Source of the DNA: Fagopyrum homotropicum
Taxonomy: Eukaryota > Streptophyta > Magnoliopsida > Caryophyllales > Polygonaceae
Assembly: GCA_033239125.1 (NCBI GenBank)
Contig: BSWB01000005.1
Location: 53,118,993 to 53,182,992, forward strand
Direction: 5' to 3'
Length of the DNA stretch: 64,000 nucleotides
The number at the start of each line of letters is the position of its first letter. Position 1 is the stretch's first letter. The notes under the pieces were generated by a model. It was not told the origin of the DNA and searched no databases. It saw only the letters and a program-made list of their open reading frames with translations. Below are positions 47,221 through 58,887 of this stretch, piece by piece. Made by a program: the position numbers and the translations under genes.

Positions 47221-48991
47221 TGTTAGCATGAAATATTGTGATATTTTAGGCACGTTTTCTAAGTGTATTTGATTCATAATTGATGGTCTTTGATTTAGCA
47301 TTGTTGCATTTGTGAGCTAGTTTGCCTATATTGTCGATATGGATGTCTACACTAGCTTTATGTTGATTATAGGTGATTGAGAGCCATTTCCGAACGGAAT
47401 CGAGCAAAGATGAGTTGATTAAGTGTGTCCATGGATTGAGGGCATTCTTAGGAGCAAAATGGATGTCAACTTCAGGAATGCACGAGGCTAGGGAAGAATC
47501 ACGTTCTTGCCCTAAACCACGCTCTAAAATACGGCCGTACTACAAACCACGTTCAGTTCCACGGCCGTGGAACCCTGCAGGAGAAGCATGATTCATTCCA
47601 GGAGCTTTTACGGTCGTGGAATCCATGGTTCAAACCGTGTTGATTCCCACGCTCTAAATTACGGTCGTGGAACCTTCCACGACCGTGATCTTGGCGATCT
47701 CTTTCGCCACATTTTAAAGCCACGATCTTTTGAAGATTGGGCCGGGCCGATATTTTATCTTGCCCTATAAAAAGACGGACGAAGAGAGATTCCGTCATCC
47801 TCGCTTACCCCCGTTTAGACGCGTTTTGCGACCTCGTTCTAGAGTTACGCTTGCATCTTCACTTTGGGATTTTTTTGGCGGTTCTTGCAAAAGACGTATT
47901 TTGCCCTTTCTTTGGAGTTGCCCTAATCTCGCACTTTTGGTGGAGATTGCTGTGGAGATTTCCGGATTGACGGAAGATCGAAGTTTTTGGAAGATTGTTG
48001 CAAGAAGAATTCTCTTCTTGTTTAGGTTTGATTTGGAAGACGGATTGACATCCCGTTCTTCTTTCTTTCCTAAGATTGTGATTGTTTGCTTTATTCTGAA
48101 TCTATTGACAATATTCATTCTTGATTGTGACATTGAGGTTGGTTTGAAGTTTATTGAAAGTTTTTGGAAGTTTTCATCTTTAAATCTTTTGATCTTTGAA
48201 TTTGATATCACAATGATGATTGTTGGCTAAAAACCCTTAACAATTCTAGGGTGAAGGGTTGATAGTTGTGGCTTAGATGATGATAGATCGATCGTAAACA
48301 GATTAGACCCTGAGAGTTAGAGAGAATCGTCGACGAACCCTAAATCACGGTTTGTTCTTGAGTTCCACCACCGTGGAATCTCAAGATCTACCCGTAATTT
48401 CCCTTAAGTTTACGAACCTGCTTTTACTTTAATCCAAAGTTAAAGATTTGCTTTAACTTAGTTTAGGCTTGCCTTTTCTAGGTGGTAGTGAAGCCTCAAC
48501 AACCTCTACCTCGATTGTGAGTGTCACAACCGTAATCGGTTAAGTTAGTCTTGATCCTTGGATTGCAAGTTTGGGTATTTGACATTAATTCTTACCTTTA
48601 GATCCTTTCTATATTGAAGCCTCAACAACGTTTATAGAGAGTGTCTTGTATGTGAGTCATATAAGGTTTTTGGAACTTCACCGTACGATTACCTTACATT
48701 AGCATACCTTTGCATATCTCAACTCTGTCTTTATATCATTAAGAATATCTTGAATCGATTGCCACAGCTGGATACTTGGATCTTTAGGATTGTTGTTTTC
48801 CCAATAATTTGCAAAGTTCTTACATTCAATTGCTTGATAATCTACGATCGGATTTATTCTCCCCAAATCCCTGTGTTCGATACTCTAGAATTCTTGCTTA
48901 ACTATATCGATCCGTACACTGCGGGTTCGCTTGCTTGATTTCTAGTTTTATAAATTTAAAGCTTATTTGCACGCACGCTAAGTGGCGAACA
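47221..48991 (+). repeat. 3' LTR of element A, 1771 bp
   Basis: Same length as the 5' LTR with about 19 scattered differences by eye. One of them changes the second palindromic core to CCACCACCGTGG. It is followed by the target duplication GTAAC. Confidence 0.95.
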
Positions 48992-48996
48992 GTAAC

Positions 48997-50572
48997 CGAG
49001 TTGTTGTAGCCTCCTAGAGTGTCCAATTTCTGACCATTAGATGACCTAGTGAAGTAGATCAGATTAGCATATAAATGGAAGTGAGAAACTCCCATTAAAA
49101 CCTCAGTTTTGAAAGTAAGATTGTCACTGCTGTGAATCAATGTTAAAAAGATTGGTTGAAGATCCACCGTTGAAATTTTGATAGATCATAGATGGATACA
49201 TGTAGTTTACTGTGTTCAAATTTGAGAATAAATGAACGGTCGGATTGAAAGTTATAGAGTCTCAAAGTAGGTAGTTGAGCTGTTTTTCCAGTAGTGAATT
49301 TTGACTAAGTATAGGAACTCTTTTTAGTGTTGTAGCCAACTTTAAGGATTTTTGTAGAAGTGATAGTTGAACAGTTTTAGGAAATTCTTGCTCCTATGAG
49401 TAGATTGGATATCATAGATAATTTAGAGATTTATTTCAGAATTTGTATAAGTTTATTTTAATTTCATATTTAAAGCTGTAGTTGGACCTTAATGACTTTT
49501 CGAGAAATAGAAAAGTGGGTAGTTTCTCTAGTTTTTACCTAAAATAATCCTAGAGAGTAGAATATAGTTAGTTAGCCTCAATTAAGAATTTAAGTACTTA
49601 TTACGAGTTTTTGGAAGTTTCGGGACCAAGGGTAAAATAGTCATTTTACCTTAAATAAGCACTGTAATAATTTCTGCAAATAGGATCTTACATCTTAGGA
49701 TTTTTAGAATTCTATGTACCTAGGGAAATGTGTTGACCCACGTGCCTCCTTTGAAAGGCAACTGAGTTTCTGCAGTTACCGATTGAGTGGTGGTTAAGAG
49801 AGAGTGGAGATTTGATTCTGGTAAATTCACGGACTTACTTAGCTGGCTTCTTGTATGAGTGTAATGTGTATGAGTTGTGTTTGTTAGTCATGCTAAACAA
49901 CGAAACCGGAATAGGCCGACTTTAGTATATTGTGTAATTGACCCAAGTGTATGATAACGGGTCGTGACATCATCTGCCTAGCTCTTGCGAGAGTCTAGGA
50001 GGTTCCATGCGACGAGCCCAGTCAGGTAGATGGTCAAATGCATTAGTACCATTCCGTGTTGGTAAACGGGGACAGGGACGAGGTTTGGGAATCCCTCGTG
50101 TCACAAAATAAGTATCATTAGTAATGACATATCACTTAATTAAAGATAACAAAAGGAATGAGTGTTGCATGCTGATTGTGTATGTTGTGTGTTTGTGCTT
50201 TTACCTTTATACTAATGCATAGATTGTTAGCTAACGGTTTTATACCGCTTGTAGATGCCTTGCAGGTTAGGGAGGCGATCGAGTGATCCGGCGGTAGTGG
50301 GCAGCCGGGGTTCCGTGCATTATAGGACGGGACTGTTATCTTTTTATTTCACGACTGTTGAGACTGATGTTGTTATTTTGGTTTTGAGACTTGGCTGTAT
50401 TGTTTTCAGATTTGTACTTTTCCTTTCGCTCATGATATAAAACTCTATGTTTTGCCTTTTTATTTGTGCCGTATTGTAAGATCGATGAAGTTGTTGCCAG
50501 ACAAAGGGTCGGGACACATTGTGAGGTCCCAGTTCATAGAAATCCGAGTCCTCTAAGATTTGGGGTGTTACA
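48997..50572 (+). other. Right portion of F's left LTR
   Basis: Resumes F's LTR after the A insertion. The landmarks ACGGGTCGTGACATCA (near 49958), TAACGGTTTTATACCG (near 50231) and CATTGTGAGGTCCC (near 50517) are shared by all chromovirus LTRs here. No gene. Confidence 0.85.
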
Positions 50573-50575
50573 ATA

Positions 50576-50587
50576 TGATATTAGAGC
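50576..50587 (+). other. Primer binding site of F (tRNA-iMet, mutated)
   Basis: TGATATTAGAGC lies 3 bp after the LTR end and differs from TGGTATCAGAGC by two transitions (G to A, C to T). Confidence 0.75.
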
Positions 50588-50891
50588 CCTAGGTTGGCAA
50601 CAATGACACTCGCTATCTTCAAAAAGGCCGAATAAACAAATAAACGGAAACCGCAAGGGTTCCGAACTTTTAGAATGAATTTTGTTTTCAAAACCATGAG
50701 CATAAACGGGTTGAGATAGAATGTACGGACCGCCACTACCTCCGCTGAACTCGATGGCATAGTTTATTGGACTTTTGTTTTAACTTGTAATTATTAGTTA
50801 TGTTGTGACCTTTAGAAGTGACCTAGAGTAATAAGATAGTTATGTCCTTACTAGAAATTAAAGAGTCTTATATTGATCACATCTCTACCAG

Positions 50892-53800
50892 ATGGCACAT
50901 ACGAGAGCAACAGCTTACGTTGGACGAGAAGAGGGCCGACCTCCCCTTCCTCTAGGAGCTCAGAGACAAGGACGTGTGGGTAGGCCTCAGAGGGGTTGAG
51001 GTCAGGGACGTGTTCCTATTGTAGATCCTCCAGCTGCGGATGTACCTGCTGAGGAGGTGGCTGAGAGTATTGTTCCCGAGGTTAGGGATGGGACCGCTGC
51101 TAGGTCTGGAGTACGGAGTGCAGGGCCTGCTGATTCAGGCCGTGTATCGATTGGAGTATCGGAGTATCGAGCTTATGTCCAGCAAGTGCAAGAGGCATAC
51201 CGGGCCGGAGCACCACCTCCAGCACCGCCGGTGCTAGCTAGGTCAGTAGAGGTCTCTCAGAGGGTGACTCAGGTGGTAGTTCCACTGGTGGTAGCTGCAC
51301 TAGTGAGGGTTGTCGAGGATGATCGAGTGAGAGACGAGCTGAGGGTACCGAGGCCGGATGAATGGTTGAAGACTTTCAACCATCAACGAATTCCCACATT
51401 TGACGGGAATGATCGACTTGAGGTGGAGCATTGGATTAGTCATGTGGAGTCCGCGCTAGAGGCGATTCGTTGTCCTGAGAGTCGTAAGGTGGAGCTCGTT
51501 CAGACCTTGTTTAGGGACAAGGCACAGTACTGGTGGAGGACAGTGCGGGGTGGAGTGTCCCGATTTGAGCAGTTTCTGGGTCTCGTGCGGGAGACTTTTT
51601 GTCCTACCTCTTTGAGAAGAGACCGAGTGTAGTACATCTTGGAGGCAGGATTTGAGGATGTTCCGATAGCTGAGACGATTAGGAGGTTCCAAGAGGAGCT
51701 GTCACAGTTGGGTCCTGCTGTACCACCTGTGGACCAGCACGTGTATCTGTTTTCCCGGAGACTGAGGGAGACTACACGCTCCTATCTAGCAGGGTTCCGC
51801 TGTGATTCCTTAGCCGATTACCAGGATCAGGCTTCAGCGTATGAGAGGGACCGACTGGGTCACAGGAGAGCTATGCAGTTTGGAGGGTCAGACAAGAGAC
51901 AGAGGACCGGATCAGTCAGCACCGGAGTAGGAGGTGCAGGCCATAGGTGTGGTCAGTCGTAGGGCCGTTCTAGTTACCAGGTGGTACCGCCGACGGGGTC
52001 TAGAGGACGTCAATGCTACAACTGTGGGGAGCATGGACACATTAAGCCGGAGTGTAGGACGCCACCAGTTACATGTTTTACTTGCGGCCAGCTGGGCCAT
52101 AGTGCTACCTTTGACTGACAGGGTAAGGTAACATCACAGCAGGGGTCCTCACATGCTGGTACCTCAGGAGGAGGACAGAGACAGTCTCAGTATCAGGCTC
52201 GGGGTCAGCAGCAACGAGCCCCTGGTCAAGCATTTTCACAGGGTTCCGCTCAGATTCCAGGTAGAGGTAGAGGGCGTGGTGGAGGCACTTCAGAGATTAG
52301 GGGTACTCAGGCTCGAGTCTTTGAGTTGAGGAGCGCCGTAGAGCTAGAAGCGCCCGCAGCCACAGGTACTATTACGATTCATGGCTTTCCCGTCCAAGTA
52401 CTTTTTGATACGGGTGCGACGCACTCTTTTATATGTGATGATTGCATAGATAGGTTGACCTTAGACAGAGTAGAGGGGAAACCTTTCCTTATAAGGTTAC
52501 CCGATGGGAGTAGGGTTCGCGGTACTCGAGAGATTCACGGTTGTCCCATCCGCTTGGGAGGTCGTGACTAGTTAGCCCACTTCCACGTCATGCACTTAGT
52601 GCATGAAGAGGCCATACTTAGGATGGACTGGATGGACCGCCATAGAGTTGTTCTGGACATTAGTAAGAGGACAGTGACGGTAACTACGGAGTCTGGGCAG
52701 GAAGAGGTCTTTCGAGGGTGGGACCTCGGAAAGATCGGGACAGTCATTAGTGCGGTTCGAGCCGCAAAGCTCATAGGTCAAGGATGCGAGGCCTTCTGGT
52801 GTTATGCCATGAAGGAGGAGAACATTTCATCTTTAGCAAAGACCCCGGTAGCTTATGAGTTCGAGGACGTCTTTGGCCAGCCGTCTAGCTTACCACCACA
52901 AAGGAGCGTATATTTTGGGATTGAGTTGGAGCCTGGCACGAGGCCGATCTCCAAGGCTCCATACCGCATGGCACCAGTTGAGATGCTTGAGCTTAAGAAG
53001 CAACTCGAGGATTTTGTAGAGAGGGGATTCATCCGACCCAGTGTGTCTCCCTGGGGTGCACCAGTCCTCTTCGTCAGGAAGAAGGACGGATCTATGAGGC
53101 TTTGTATCGAGTATCGAGAGTTGAACAAAGTCACCATCAAGAACAAGTACCCGTTACCGCGTATTGATGATTTGTTGGATAAGTTACATGGAGCTACGGT
53201 GTTTTCACGTACTGACTTGAGGTCAAGATACCATCAGCTGAGAGTACGGGAGGAGGGCATACCGAAGACAGCATTTCGGACCAGATACGGTCATTATGAG
53301 TTCGTGGTGATCCCTTTCGGGCTCACCAATGCTCCTTCTGTCTTGATGGAGTTGATGAATGGCATCTTCATTAACTTCTTAGACCAGTTTGTGGTAGTTT
53401 TCATCGACGACATCTTGATATACTCCCGGAGTAGGGAGGAGCACGCCGGACACCTGAGGACTGTGTTGTGGGTTTTACAAGATAGAGAGCTTTATGCTAA
53501 GCTCACTAAGTGTGAGTTATGGATGTCAGAGGTTCCCTTCCTTGGCCACATTGTCTCCGCCGAGGGGGTCAAGGTGGACCAGGCGAAGATAGAGTTAGTT
53601 GCATCATGGCCGCTTCCAAAGACGGTCAAGGAGGTACGCAATTTTCTAGGTCTGGCCGGATACTAACGCAGGTTCGTGAAGGGTATCTCAGTGATTGCCA
53701 GGCCACTCACTTCCTTGTTAAGAAAGTCTATCAGATTTACATGGACCGAGTCCTGTCAGCGGAGTTTTGAGGAGCTGAAGGAGATTGACTTCCGCTCCCG

Positions 53801-55710
53801 TGTTAGCACAGCCAGAGGGCGTTGAGGACTTCGTCGTTTACAATAATGCATCCAAGTTAGGCTTGGGATGCGTCCTGATGCAGAGGGGTAGGGTCATTGC
53901 GTACGCGTCTCGACAACTGAAGACGTATTAGGAGAATTACCCTACTCACGACCTTGAGCTAGCTGCAGTCATTCATGCCTTGAAGATCTGGCATCATTAC
54001 CTCTACGGGTCCACCTATCAGATCTTCACAGACCACAAGAGTTTGAAGTACATATTCACTCAGCGGGAGTTGAATAACCGCCAGAGGAGATGGCTAGAGC
54101 TGATTAAGGATTTTGACTTAGAGATCCTTTATCATCCGGGGAAGGCGAATGTGGTCGCCGATGCTCTTAGTAGGAGGACACCTCGCGAGGCTGCGATAGC
54201 TAGATTGACTGTTCAGACCCACTTAAAGAGAGATTTGATTTGGTTGGAGGTAGACATCCGGTTTCCGGGTACTGACGGTCATTTGTCAATGTTAGAGGTT
54301 TCTTCGGATCTGACGGAAGAGATCCGGCAGAAATAGGAGGGTTGTCCCGCACTGACGAGGATCTGGGATAGGATGTCCAGAGGGGAGGCACCACAGTTTA
54401 TGGTGGGTGCAGATGGGATTTTGAGGCGCCAGGAGCGCATATGTGTACCCTCTGACAGAGAGTTGAGGCAACGTATACTGCAGGAGGCCCATTCTACACC
54501 TTACTCCGTCCACCCAGGCGCGAGTAAGATATATCAGGATATACGACGATCTTATTGGTGGGGTGGGCTCAAGCCCGACATGGCTAGATATGTAGCCCAG
54601 TGTGCGACCTGTCAGCACGTCAAGATCGAGTACCACAGGCCCGAAGGAGAGCTCCAACCACTTCCGGTTCCACAGTGGAAGTGGGAGGACATTTCCATGG
54701 ACTTCGTTACCGGATTGAGGTTGAGTAGAGGCTTTGATGCGATATGGGTTGTAGTGGATCGGTTGACGAAGACGGCACGATTTATTCCTATTAAGGAAAC
54801 GTGGCCGGTGTCTCGTTTAACCAAGGAGTTTACCCCACAGATTGTGAGGTTCCATGGAGTGCCGAGGACGATCATTTCCGATAGGGATGGGCGTTTTACC
54901 TTGAGGTTCTAGCAGCAGGTATACGCCGCCTTAGGCACGAGCTTACAGTTCACCACGGCGTACCATCCTCAGACGGACGGGTAGTCGGAGAGGACTATCC
55001 AGACCCTTGAGGACATATTGAGAGCATGTGTGCTTGATTGGGGCCAGGTATGGCCCGACCATCTCCCTTTGGTGGAGTTTTCTTATAACAATAGTTGGCA
55101 TGCGACTATTGGGATGGCTCCTTACGAGGCACTATATGGACGGAGGTGTCGTACACCCTTGTGTTGGGATGAGCCTGGAAGAATGAGTGGTGTGGCACCC
55201 GAGCAGGTGCAAGATGATATGGCTCGAGTAGGATTGATCCGAGAGCGGATGCTGACCGCACAGAGCCGTCAGAGATCTTATGCCGATAAGAGGCGTATGC
55301 CTCTGGAGTTCAGGGTTGGAGCACGGGTATGGTTTAGAGTTTCACCGACGAGGGGTGTTCGACGTTTCGGCATTAAGGGGAAGTTAAGTCCCCGATATGT
55401 CGGGCCCTTTGAGATCCTTGAGTGGATAGGAGAGGTGGCCTATAGATTGACATTGCAACCCCGATTGGAGGGAGTCCATCCAGTTTTCCACGTGTCGTAG
55501 TTGAGAGAGTATGTGCATGACCCGAGATACATAGTGAGCCATGACGACCTAGTGGTCGAGCCGGATCATACATTTGCAGAGCACCCGATAGCAGTTTTGG
55601 AGAGAGGTACGAGACGCCTTCGGTCGAAGGTAATACCCATGATGAGAGTGCAGTGGTCGAGACGAGGGATCGATGAGGCCACTTGGAGACGGAGGATAGT
55701 ATCCAGCTGA
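50892..55710 (+). pseudogene. Element F gag-pol (chromovirus with chromodomain-like tail)
   Basis: The frame is open apart from stops at about 50987, 51630, 51960, 52118, 52569 and 53664, and shifts to another frame near 53790. It has further stops at about 53929, 54334, 54910, 54984 and 55498. Gag ends in two zinc knuckles (CYNCGEHGHIKPEC near 52015 and a damaged CFTCGQLGHSATFD near 52075). Protease has LFDTGATHSF near 52400. RT has PFGLTNAP near 53315 and FIDDILIYSRS near 53400. RNase H includes FTDHKSLKYIFTQ near 54025. Integrase has HPGASK..CATCQ zinc residues near 54510-54620 and SMDFV, SDRDGRF and SERTIQ near the catalytic Asp, Asp, Glu. The tail (HPIAVLERGTRRLRSKVIP, VQWSRRGIDEATWRRR) is chromodomain-like, as in the Tekay/Del clade. 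It was a complete element before decay. Confidence 0.93.
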
Positions 55711-55892
55711 ACTATCCCGAGTTTTATGCGGATCTAGAGACGTCGATAGGATTGTCAGGTAATTCGGTATCCTTGTTTGGTTGCTTTCATTGATTGTATG
55801 TGTGATACGTTTGATGTGCTTGTGTGTGAACCATAGGTGGTCTTGATGTAGTAACTTGTTAGTCATAGGGCTTGATTAGGTTTCATGATCTC

Positions 55893-56109
55893 GGGAACTA
55901 CCCCTAAGTTTTGCGACAAAATTTATTTTTGAGGGGAATATGATGTAACGATCGTTTTTTTTTTCGTTACGCTTTAATAGGGTTAGAGGAGTTTAGAAAA
56001 CAAATTAAAATTTAGTGAGACTAGGATATACCAGTTTATTTTTGGAAGTCGTTTAATTAAGTACCTTGTTCTAAGTTTCGGGACGAAACATATTTTAAGG
56101 GGGTACTGA
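55893..56109 (+). other. Duplicated pre-LTR block and polypurine tract of F
   Basis: AAGTTTTGCGACAAAATTTA..GAGGGGAATATGATGTAACGATCG (55903-55954) is an LTR-start-like copy. It lies 166 bp before the true AAGTTTCGGGACGAAACATA..AAGGGGGTACTGATGTAATATC. The functional tract is AAGGGGG at 56097-56103. Confidence 0.7.
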
Positions 56110-57249
56110 TGTAATATCTGGAATTTTTATTCCGTTTAATTCCGAATCAAATTGGATTTCGAGCCGTTGACGGTTCTGATTCTATCTAGTATTTCTTCCT
56201 CCACAAATTTTATCATTCTATGGAACTTAATTCACATAAAATGATAGAATTATATCAAACCCTAATTCTTTTAATTAGTTCTTAACGACGACTTGTGACG
56301 AGACCATGACAAAGCTATGACGAGACCATAACAAAGCTGAGACGAGGTCATGATGAAGCCCGACAACTTTGTGACAAGGTCATGCATGGGCCTGACAAAG
56401 CCATGACGAGTTTTTGACAAGTTCTGACAAACTTTCTGCCCAACTATTTTTGCCTTGTTTCAGCCCATTGTGTGCTTAATTGGATTGAATTTGGCAGCCC
56501 TTGTCCTTCCCCTTGCTGGCGGATTGAAGCAGCCTCAGCCCACCTCCAGCGCCAGCCGACATTCCTTGCTTCAACCCAGTGAGATGCCAGCCCAACAAGG
56601 GAAGAGCAGCTGCACATCTCAAACGACTTCACAACCCTTGTAACAACTACATAAATGAGATAATTAAAGATCTATAACAGCTCCTACCTTCACGCCAGAA
56701 GAGAGAAGGTTGCAACGCCCTTGTTCACACATTTACGCTACACCTGCCTTGCTTCTGCACAAATTCAGCAACGTTCCAACCACAGGAATTTGCAAGGAAA
56801 GGAGCCAGCTGAGGAAAGAACTTACAGCAGCTACTCGTCTATCTCTTTTTGGGCTTCTCGTCGCACAAGCCTCGACAAAAGCCGGAGTAGTGTAAGTGAA
56901 TTTCATTCAACCCTTCTGCACTGATAACACGATTTATGACTTAGGTTTAGGTAATCATTTAGATAGATTTCTCACTCATTCATGCACGTTTTGGCATTGG
57001 TTCATGACGTCTTCGCTCAATTCATGCACATTTCAAGAAAAGACGTCTACACTACCTTTTATCGGTTTTGTAGGTAATTCAGGGATCTATTGGACGTTAA
57101 TCGATACATTTGAGGGCCAAGCCTCATGATGGTACACATTCAAAACCTTGGAGGAGCATAATTGGAGCAACAAAGGACACAAAGACCACTATTGGTGCAA
57201 GCAATGGAGCAACTCATGGCTAGACGATCATAGCATGCTTCTGTTGAAG

Positions 57250-57300
57250 AAAATCGACCTACACCCAGGAAAATCGGCCGATTTTTCCTAATGGGTCGAT
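57250..57300. promoter_or_regulatory. Palindromic module in U3 of element B
   Basis: AAAATCGACC half-site (57250), AAAATCGGCCGATTTT perfect 16-bp dyad (57270-57285), GGGTCGATTTTT half-site (57293). It lies about 85-115 bp upstream of a TATA-like box and 348 bp from the LTR start. The 3' LTR copy has its core at 62135-62150. Regulatory role is inferred. Confidence 0.7.
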
Positions 57301-57849
57301 TTTTGGGCCTTTGACAGCTTAAGCCACGTGTCCCACGATCTCTTGTCCGGCCTTGCTCTTGGTGGAGAATATAAGTGGTCCTTCAAAGCTGTTGCTGGAG
57401 CTCTCTCCCATTCATCCTCCTCCTCTCCCACATCCTCTAGCATCTTCCCAAAGACTCTTCCAATTGGGAGCTCTCTTCAAGACACCCTTGTGGGTGTTCT
57501 TGAGAGAGATTAGTGTAGATTTCAATTTTGTAGTGAGATTTGAGTGATTTTTGTGAAGAAACTTGTTGAAGGTTGTAAGATCTGACTTGGAGCTACATTT
57601 GGTGTGTTGAAAGACTTGTTTTGAGCTCAAATCCAGCTAAGTTTCATTGCTTTCATTTCCTTACTTCATCTTCTTGCTATGGATTCCATGTGTGCTTGTA
57701 TGATGATTTTAGATCTTGAAATGCATGTTGTTGGCTAGTTTGTGGTGATTCTGGAGTGATGGATTGATGGTTATTGCTTGGGTGATGATAGAATGGACTT
57801 ATATGTTAGTTTAGGATGATTCGTATGCACAAAACCTAACTCAGACATA

Positions 57850-57915
57850 AAAATCGACCTGTTCTTCATAGTAAATCGGCCGATTTTTACTATGATCCAC
57901 CCGATTTTTCCTTCT
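57850..57915. repeat. Second palindromic module in B LTR
   Basis: AAAATCGACC (57850), AAATCGGCCGATTT core (57873-57886) inside the longer near-dyad CATAGT..ACTATG, then CCCGATTTTTCC (57900). The 3' LTR copy has its core at 62738-62751. Confidence 0.9.
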
Positions 57916-58137
57916 GTTGCTCTTTAATTGATGAATCTGTATGTTAGGATGTTAGATTGTTGAAATCCTAGTGTTTGTTGAGCTTAATTTAGCTTAGGAT
58001 CACCTAATGCTATCAACCTAAGTGAGGGAAGAGATCTACCCGATGATTTCCGATCTTAGATATCTAAGATGATGAATTCTAGGTAGTAGTGAGCCTCACA
58101 AGCCGCTATTGGATTGAGTGTGCTAGGATTATTGCTT

Positions 58138-58295
58138 GAGACTTACCTTTTCCGAGACTTACCCGGTAAGGAGAGGTTTGCCCCTTAAGTAGTGTCCGGT
58201 TTGTGTAGAATTCCCAACTTTACCTCCTTGAGACTTACCCGGTAATAGGAGTTTGGTGCGGGATTTAGTGAAGTGAGAGACCTACCCGGTAATTG
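58138..58295 (+). repeat. GAGACTTACCCGGTAA iterons in B LTR
   Basis: GAGACTTACC (58138), GAGACTTACCCGGTAA (58157 and 58229) and GAGACCTACCCGGTAA (58276), with a related GATCTACCCGATGA at 58033. The word is the same as in solo LTR C. Confidence 0.88.
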
Positions 58296-58766
58296 CTTCC
58301 ATTAGTGAAACACCCTTTCCCAACACCGCAACTTTATCCTTAGAATTTTTAGAAGCTTGAGTCCAATGCCATAACCGGAAATCTTGACCTCTAGAATCCT
58401 CTTTTTCTATCTTTGATCTCATATCTTGTGTTTGTGTCATTTGTTTGTTTTGCTAGCTTGAGTTGTTAGTTTATTTTATTACCTTGATTGATTTGTGATC
58501 CTTGCTTGATCACCACAAAAACTCAACCAAAAATATCATCATTTTCACTTCTTTATTCCTCATCTCATCTTAGACTAGATTTGCACTATCTTTGATCATT
58601 GAATGACTTAATTTCGCCTCAGTCCTTGTGTTCGACCTCGGAATACTTTCCTTCCTACATAATGATCCGTACACTGCGGGGTTCGCTAGGAGTTAGGATA
58701 AATATAACGAGTATAAATTTAAGACTTATTGCGTGCACATCACACGATCTTAGCGTAACAAGTTTT

Positions 58767-58784
58767 TGGCGCCGTTGCCGGGGA
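58767..58784 (+). other. Primer binding site of B (tRNA-Asp)
   Basis: TGGCGCCGTTGCCGGGGA, 6 bp after the LTR end, the same site as in element A. Confidence 0.92.
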
Positions 58785-58887
58785 CTAGGTCTAGATTGAG
58801 TCATTTGCTTTTGATCGTTTTTAGTGTTTATCTTTCTTGTTACTTTTGATCTTGTGTTGTTTTTGTCTTTGCCTTTTCATGTTTGCC

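Larger units (their letters stand above)
35378..48991 (+). mobile_element. Element A: Athila-type retrotransposon, tandem with truncated copy
   Basis: The outer ends are TGTTAGCATG (35378) and GCGAACA (48991), flanked by GTAAC at 35373-35377 and 48992-48996. The main copy has 1771-bp LTRs (35667-37437 and 47221-48991), a tRNA-Asp primer site, a gag-pol frame, an env-position ORF and a long 3' non-coding region. The LTRs differ at about 19 positions by eye (about 1%). To its left is a collapsed extra copy that shares the left LTR border. Confidence 0.95.
34239..50572 (+). repeat. Left LTR of F, split by element A
   Basis: Segments 34239-35377 and 48997-50572 together make about 2.7 kb. It starts TGTAATATCCG and ends TTTGGGGTGTTACA. 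The target duplication of element A, GTAAC, stands at 35373-35377 and 48992-48996. Confidence 0.9.
56922..58760 (+). repeat. 5' LTR of element B, 1839 bp
   Basis: TGATAACACG...TTAGCGTAACA. Palindrome clusters at 57250-57300 and 57850-57915, a weak TATA-like AATATAAGTGG near 57367, and ACTTACCCGGT iterons at 58138-58295. Confidence 0.95.

Noticed and set aside
37444..58784. tRNA-Asp-like sequences
   Set aside because: Only the 18-19 bases complementary to the tRNA 3' end are present, directly after LTRs. They are primer binding sites, not tRNA genes.
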